This document shows positions 60,228 through 64,000 of a stretch of 64,000 nucleotides of DNA, piece by piece. Location of the stretch: assembly GCA_934532985.1 (NCBI GenBank), contig CAKTAV010000002.1, positions 1-64,000 on the forward strand, written 5' to 3'. The DNA comes from an uncultured Butyricicoccus sp. (GTDB taxonomy: Bacteria > Bacillota > Clostridia > Oscillospirales > Butyricicoccaceae). The position numbers were made by a program, and so were the translations under genes. The notes beneath the pieces were generated by a model. It did not search any database, was not told the origin of the DNA, and was given only the letters and a program-made list of their open reading frames with translations. Each line of letters starts with the position of its first letter. Position 1 is the first letter of the stretch.

Positions 60228-61088
60228 ATGAGTGCAGTTAGAATGGATGGCAAGATGGTGTCGGCAAAGGTGCGCGGCAGCATTCTGGCCGAGGTAAATG
60301 AGCTCAAGAAGCAGGGCGTTTGTCCGGGTCTGGCGGTTATCATCGTTGGCGAGGATCCGGCGAGTCAGATCTATGTCCGCAATAAGGAGCGCGCCTGCGA
60401 CGAGTGCGGCATTTATTCGGAAAAGTATGCACTGCCGGAAAACACCACACAGGAAGAACTGCTGGAGTTGATTGCCAAGTTGAACAAAGACCCGAAGATC
60501 AGCGGTATTCTGTGCCAGATGCCGGTGCCGAAGCATATCAGTGAGCAGGCAGTTATAGACGCAATTGATCCGAGCAAGGATGTCGATGCGTTCCATCCAG
60601 TTAACGTTGGCAAGATTATGGTCGGCAACTTTGACTTTAAGCCGTGTACCCCGGCAGGTATTATGGAAATTCTGGACGAGTACCAGATTGATCCGGCAGG
60701 AAAGGAGTGCGTGGTCATCGGTCGTTCGAATATTGTCGGCAAGCCGATGGCAATGCTGCTGCTGCACCGTCATGGTACGGTGACGATCTGCCATTCGCGC
60801 ACGAAGAACCTGAAGGAAGTGTGCGCCCGTGCCGATATTCTGGTTGCCGCTGTCGGTAAGGCAAACTTTGTCACGGCAGATATGGTGAAGGAAGGAGCAA
60901 CCGTCATTGACGTCGGCATGAACCGCGACGAGAACGGCAAGCTGTGCGGCGATGTCAAGTTCGACGAGGTCAATGAAAAGGCCGGTTACCTGACGCCGGT
61001 ACCGGGCGGTGTCGGCCCAATGACCATCACAATGCTGATGAAGAACACGCTGAAGGCGGCAAAGGTACAGAACGGCATTAAGGATTGA
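60228..61088 (+). CDS. folD: Methylenetetrahydrofolate dehydrogenase / cyclohydrolase
   Basis: A 286-residue bifunctional enzyme interconverting methylene-, methenyl- and formyl-tetrahydrofolate. Family motifs are VGEDPASQIYVRNKERAC (with the catalytic Lys), GRSNIVGKPMAMLLL for NADP, and TPVPGGVGPMTI. Start ATG 60228 follows GGAGG. Last gene of the run that begins at ymfF. Confidence 0.97.
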   Translation: MSAVRMDGKMVSAKVRGSILAEVNELKKQGVCPGLAVIIVGEDPASQIYVRNKERACDECGIYSEKYALPENTTQEELLELIAKLNKDPKISGILCQMPVPKHISEQAVIDAIDPSKDVDAFHPVNVGKIMVGNFDFKPCTPAGIMEILDEYQIDPAGKECVVIGRSNIVGKPMAMLLLHRHGTVTICHSRTKNLKEVCARADILVAAVGKANFVTADMVKEGATVIDVGMNRDENGKLCGDVKFDEVNEKAGYLTPVPGGVGPMTITMLMKNTLKAAKVQNGIKD

Positions 61089-61153
61089 GCTGTTTTGTCA
61101 AATACAGCGGGCGGTTTCGAGTCGGATTTATGAAAAAATCCAATCCGTAATTC

Positions 61154-61182
61154 TTGACACGAAACGCGTCATATGGTAACAT
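61154..61182 (+). promoter_or_regulatory. Promoter of rplU-prp-rpmA
   Basis: TTGACA (61154-61159), a 17-base spacer and TAACAT (61177-61182). Confidence 0.65.
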
Positions 61183-61189
61183 AATACAA

Positions 61190-61275
61190 GCCGCATTGAC
61201 CGGGTTATGGAAGTATGCCCAAAACGGACATCACCCGCGACAGCGTGACTCTATCAAAGAAAGAGAGGTGCTACC
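61190..61275 (+). other. Leader region of rplU, probable L21 leader
   Basis: About 90 untranslated bases before rplU, including CGCATTGACCGGGTTATGG and ACCCGCGACAGCGTG. This position and composition resemble the L21 leader that controls ribosomal protein synthesis in Firmicutes. The fold was not computed. Confidence 0.5.
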
Positions 61276-61278
61276 GCA

Positions 61279-61590
61279 ATGTATGCAATTGTTGTAACCG
61301 GTGGCAAGCAGTACAAGGTATCTGAAGGCGACGTTATCTACGTTGAGAAGCTCGGCGTTGAGGACGGCTCTTCCGTTACATTCGACAAGGTCCTGGCAGT
61401 TGGCGAGGGTTCTGAGCTGAAGGTTGGCGCTCCGTACGTAGAAGGCGCTACCGTTTCCGCTACGGTTGAAAAGACCGGCAAGCAGAAGAAGGTTCTGGTT
61501 TACAAGATGAAGCCGAAGAAGGGTTACCGTCGTAAGCAGGGTCACAGACAGCCCTACACCAAGGTAACGATCAACGCTATCAACGCGTAA
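61279..61590 (+). CDS. rplU: 50S ribosomal protein L21
   Basis: A 103-residue protein with the L21 start MYAIVVTGGKQYKVSEGDVI and the C-terminal KKGYRRKQGHRQPYTKV. Start ATG 61279 follows GAGAGG. Followed two bases later by prp. Confidence 0.97.
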   Translation: MYAIVVTGGKQYKVSEGDVIYVEKLGVEDGSSVTFDKVLAVGEGSELKVGAPYVEGATVSATVEKTGKQKKVLVYKMKPKKGYRRKQGHRQPYTKVTINAINA

Positions 61591-61592
61591 CG

Positions 61593-61922
61593 ATGACCAC
61601 AGCCCGTTTCTCTACAACAGGCGGCTGCATTCATACAGTGGAGATTTCTGGACACGCAGGCTATGCGGACGAAGGAAGCGATATTGTGTGTGCAGCGATT
61701 TCCAGCGCTCTGGATCTGACGAGCTGTCTTTTGGAGGATGTACTCGGATTGCCGATTCATACCGAAATTGACGAAGCGAGCGGTCGGATTCTTCTGTCTC
61801 TTCCACAGCAGATGGAGGATGGAGATGCTCTTCAGGCACAGAACGCAATGAGTGCTCTTATGGTTTATTTGATAAACCTAGGAGTCAGATATCCGGATTT
61901 TATCGAAGTAATGGAGGTGTAA
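61593..61922 (+). CDS. prp: Ribosomal-processing cysteine protease Prp
   Basis: A 109-residue protease (YsxB family) that trims the L27 N-terminus. The catalytic His21 (GHAGYA) and Cys33 (DIVCAA) are present, with the SSALDLTSC helix after. Lies between rplU and rpmA as usual. Its substrate motif is found in the neighbouring L27. Confidence 0.94.
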   Translation: MTTARFSTTGGCIHTVEISGHAGYADEGSDIVCAAISSALDLTSCLLEDVLGLPIHTEIDEASGRILLSLPQQMEDGDALQAQNAMSALMVYLINLGVRYPDFIEVMEV

Positions 61923-61925
61923 GTC

Positions 61926-62210
61926 ATGCTTCAGATCAGCTTACAGTTTTTCGCTCATAAAAAGGGCGCAGGTTCTACTAAGAACGGTCGTGACTCCGAG
62001 TCCAAGCGTCTCGGCGTTAAGCGTGCAGACGGTCAGGTAGTACCGGCTGGCAACATTCTCGTTCGTCAGCGCGGCACTCACATTCATCCGGGCACGAATG
62101 TCGGCATCGGTAAGGACGATACTCTTTTTGCAAAGGTAAGCGGCGTAGTACGCTTCGAGCGTATGGGTCGTGACCGCAAGAAGGTTTCTGTTTACGAAAT
62201 CGAGCAGTAA
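61926..62210 (+). CDS. rpmA: 50S ribosomal protein L27 with Prp-cleavable leader
   Basis: A 94-residue protein. Residues 1-10 (MLQISLQFFA) precede HKKGAGSTKNGRDS, the usual mature start. LQFFA is the Prp recognition sequence; cleavage should expose a residue close to the peptidyl-transferase centre. The rest is standard L27. Confidence 0.97.
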   Translation: MLQISLQFFAHKKGAGSTKNGRDSESKRLGVKRADGQVVPAGNILVRQRGTHIHPGTNVGIGKDDTLFAKVSGVVRFERMGRDRKKVSVYEIEQ

Positions 62211-62232
62211 GACTAGTTTCTTTGATGCGAGG

Positions 62233-62265
62233 AGCACTCCGGACCGCGGTCTGGGGTGCTTTTTT
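62233..62265 (+). terminator. Terminator or attenuator between rpmA and obg
   Basis: Stem 62233-62245 with 62248-62260, with two G-U pairs, then TTTTT. Expression of obg may partly depend on read-through. Confidence 0.72.
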
Positions 62266-62290
62266 CAAGGCTCCGAGAAAGGAGAATACT

Positions 62291-63574
62291 ATGCCACAGT
62301 TTATTGATACCGCGAAGATTTTTATCAAAGCGGGCAAGGGAGGCGACGGCAAGGTTTCCTTCCACCGAGAAAAGTATATTGCATCGGGCGGTCCGGACGG
62401 CGGAGACGGCGGACGCGGCGGCTCGGTCATCTTTCAGGTAGACGACAACCTCGCTACGCTGATGGACTTTCGATATAAGAGAAAATATGCCGCAGCGCCG
62501 GGTGAACCGGGCGGAAGCAAGCGCTGCTTCGGCAAGGACGGCAAGAGCCTGGTGATTCGTGTGCCACGCGGTACCGTCATTCGTGACGCCGCCACAGGAC
62601 AGATTATCAAGGATATGTCGGATAAGGAGCCGTTTGTCGCCGCAAAGGGCGGAAACGGCGGTTGGGGCAACACTCATTTTGCAACGCCGACACGTCAGAC
62701 CCCACGATTTGCCAAGCCGGGACTGCCGGGACAGGAGCTGGAAATTCAGTTGGAGCTAAAACTGCTGGCAGATGTCGGTCTGGTTGGCTTCCCGAACGTC
62801 GGCAAGTCCACGTTGCTGTCGATGGCCTCGGCAGCACGGCCGAAGATTGCGAACTATCATTTTACGACACTCGTGCCGAATCTCGGCGTTGTCTCTATCG
62901 GAGAAGGCGAGTCGTTTGTCATGGCAGATATTCCGGGCATTATCGAAGGCGCATCCGAGGGTGCAGGATTGGGACACGCGTTCCTGCGTCACATTGACCG
63001 CTGCCGTCTGCTGCTGCACATCGTTGATGCGGCAGGCAGCGAATACCGCGACCCGATTGACGATTTGGAAAAGATCAACGGCGAGCTGTCCAAGTACTCG
63101 TTGGATCTGGAAAAGCGTCCGCAGATTGTCGTTGCCAATAAGATTGATTTGCTCGGCGATGACACCGAACCGCTGGAGCGCATTCGCGCGTGGGCGGATG
63201 CGCACGGCTTTGCGTATGCTGAGATGTCGGCTGCGACCAGTCAAGGCGTTCGTGAGCTGATGAACCAGACCTGGCATGCATTGCAGGAGCTGCCGCCGGT
63301 AACGGTTTATGAACCGGAATTCGTGATGGAACAGATCGAAAAGCCGATTACTGAGGAGGATATCGACATCCGTCAGGAGGACGGCTGCTATGTCGTTTGC
63401 GGCGCATGGATTGAGCAGCTCTGTCAGTCGATCAATTTCGACGATTACGAATCCCGCATGTATTTAGACCGCAAGCTCCGCGGGGCCCATGTTTTTGAGC
63501 GTTTGGAGCAGATGGGTATTCAGGACGGCGATTTGGTTGTCTTAGACGAGATGGAATTCGAATACGAGCGATAA
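62291..63574 (+). CDS. obgE: GTPase ObgE/CgtA
   Basis: A 427-residue ribosome-associated GTPase. It has the glycine-rich Obg fold at the N-terminus (KAGKGGDGKVSFHREKYI), the G-domain with GFPNVGKSTLL, DIPGIIEGASEGAGLG and NKID, and a C-terminal OCT domain (ITEEDIDIRQEDGCYVVCG). Start ATG 62291 (MPQFIDTAKIFI) follows AAAGGAG; a longer frame overlaps the terminator. Confidence 0.97.
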   Translation: MPQFIDTAKIFIKAGKGGDGKVSFHREKYIASGGPDGGDGGRGGSVIFQVDDNLATLMDFRYKRKYAAAPGEPGGSKRCFGKDGKSLVIRVPRGTVIRDAATGQIIKDMSDKEPFVAAKGGNGGWGNTHFATPTRQTPRFAKPGLPGQELEIQLELKLLADVGLVGFPNVGKSTLLSMASAARPKIANYHFTTLVPNLGVVSIGEGESFVMADIPGIIEGASEGAGLGHAFLRHIDRCRLLLHIVDAAGSEYRDPIDDLEKINGELSKYSLDLEKRPQIVVANKIDLLGDDTEPLERIRAWADAHGFAYAEMSAATSQGVRELMNQTWHALQELPPVTVYEPEFVMEQIEKPITEEDIDIRQEDGCYVVCGAWIEQLCQSINFDDYESRMYLDRKLRGAHVFERLEQMGIQDGDLVVLDEMEFEYER

Positions 63575-63581
63575 TTTCAGC

Positions 63582-63616
63582 GTAAAAGGACGGCATTTGC
63601 CGTCCTTTTACTTTTC
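63582..63616. terminator. Terminator of obgE
   Basis: Stem GTAAAAGGACGGC (63582-63594) with GCCGTCCTTTTAC (63599-63611), loop ATTT, then TTTTC. Confidence 0.88.
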
Positions 63617-63656
63617 GTTCCCAAAAGTCAATGAACGTAACAATTTTTGCATAACA

Positions 63657-63686
63657 TTGATTTCAATCCGCGCTCTGTGATATAAT
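63657..63686 (+). promoter_or_regulatory. Promoter of the helicase gene
   Basis: TTGATT (63657-63662), an 18-base spacer and a perfect TATAAT (63681-63686). Confidence 0.7.
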
Positions 63687-63762
63687 CTATCTAGTAAGGC
63701 AGTTTAATGCCTTTTTGTGTTTTATCACAGACAATTTATCGCATTTTGGTGAGGAGTTTTTC

Positions 63763-64000
63763 ATGGAGCAGTCTACGTTTGATTTACAGTTTTCCGCTGT
63801 TCGCAGCGCTATTATTGAGCGGGAGTTCAGCAATTTGAACGACCAGCAGCGCAAGGCAGTATTCCAGACGGAAGGACCGTTGCTGGTGTTGGCAGGAGCC
63901 GGCAGCGGCAAAACGACGGTACTGATTCACCGCATTTTGAATCTGCTCCGCTTTGGAGAAGGATATCATTGCCCGTATGCGCCGGAGGACGCGACACAGG
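63763..64000 (+). CDS. UvrD/PcrA-like helicase, N-terminal part (3' truncated by window edge)
   Basis: ATG 63763 follows GAGGAG and the frame stays open to the edge (79 residues). FSNLNDQQRKAVFQTEGPLL is the Q-motif region and VLAGAGSGKTTVLIHRILNLL the Walker A of superfamily 1 helicases. The full length, and so UvrD, PcrA or AddA type, cannot be told. Confidence 0.85.
   Translation, partial: MEQSTFDLQFSAVRSAIIEREFSNLNDQQRKAVFQTEGPLLVLAGAGSGKTTVLIHRILNLLRFGEGYHCPYAPEDATQ

Noticed and set aside
1..64000. CRISPR array, insertion sequence, integrase or attachment site
   Set aside because: No regular direct repeats with spacers and no transposase or recombinase reading frame were seen in the window.

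Overview
The window looks like the chromosome of an anaerobic, spore-forming Clostridia-type Firmicute, perhaps an Oscillospirales-like gut organism. The base composition is moderate. The evidence is the gene order ylxM-ffh-rpsP-khpA-rimM-trmD and rplU-prp-rpmA-obg, a Prp-cleavable N-terminus on L27, CwlD (spore cortex), an HgdC-type acyl-CoA dehydratase activator, FMN and tandem glycine riboswitches, AGGAGG-type ribosome binding sites and sigma-A promoters of the TTGACA-17-TATAAT type. The genus is not determined.

Layout. 1-533: tail of an unknown gene and a hairpin-rich repeat region. 534-10336: sulfate uptake and activation, made of two minus-strand operons, aprA-aprB-cysD-cysN and sbp-cysT-cysW-cysA, with a plus-strand AraC-type regulator carrying a degenerate receiver domain between them. 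10767-27095: a long plus-strand exopolysaccharide operon with chain-length protein, tyrosine kinase, PHP phosphatase, a degenerate deacetylase-like protein, priming transferase, PssD/PssE pair, TupA-like ATP-grasp, several glycosyltransferases, a sugar epimerase, Wzy-like polymerase, Wzx-like flippase and a DegT aminotransferase. A TtcA-like tRNA thiolase and a SprT-like protease are embedded in or attached to it. 27145-34842: thrH, an orphan phage-tail-fibre-like gene, a 2-hydroxyacyl-CoA dehydratase pair in which one subunit is fused to its ATP-dependent activator, a small membrane protein and a polysaccharide deacetylase lipoprotein. 34898-44064: transporters and RNA switches: a cation/proton antiporter, an FMN riboswitch in front of a MATE transporter, truA, a Na+/alanine-type symporter with a structured leader, a tandem glycine riboswitch on the opposite strand at the 3' side of that symporter, then pfkB and a second MATE gene. 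44237-52346: cwlD, radA, a NahK-like kinase, tRNA-Leu(UAA), a CapA-like surface protein, a nucleoside phosphorylase and an LCP protein. 52429-64000: conserved translation, secretion and housekeeping genes, ending inside a UvrD-like helicase.

How the parts may work together. The sulfate ABC transporter feeds CysDN (ATP sulfurylase) and an AprBA-type APS reductase. A 20-bp near-identical motif lies upstream of the -35 of both sulfate operons and suggests one shared regulator, plausibly the AraC-type protein between them. The most unusual spot is 38967-40936. A Na+/amino-acid symporter gene there has a leader that could hide its Shine-Dalgarno sequence. On the opposite strand a complete promoter, tandem glycine riboswitch and intrinsic terminator point into its 3' end with no gene of their own. 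This looks like a glycine-responsive antisense or trans-acting RNA. The FMN riboswitch upstream of a MATE protein points to a flavin-linked transporter.
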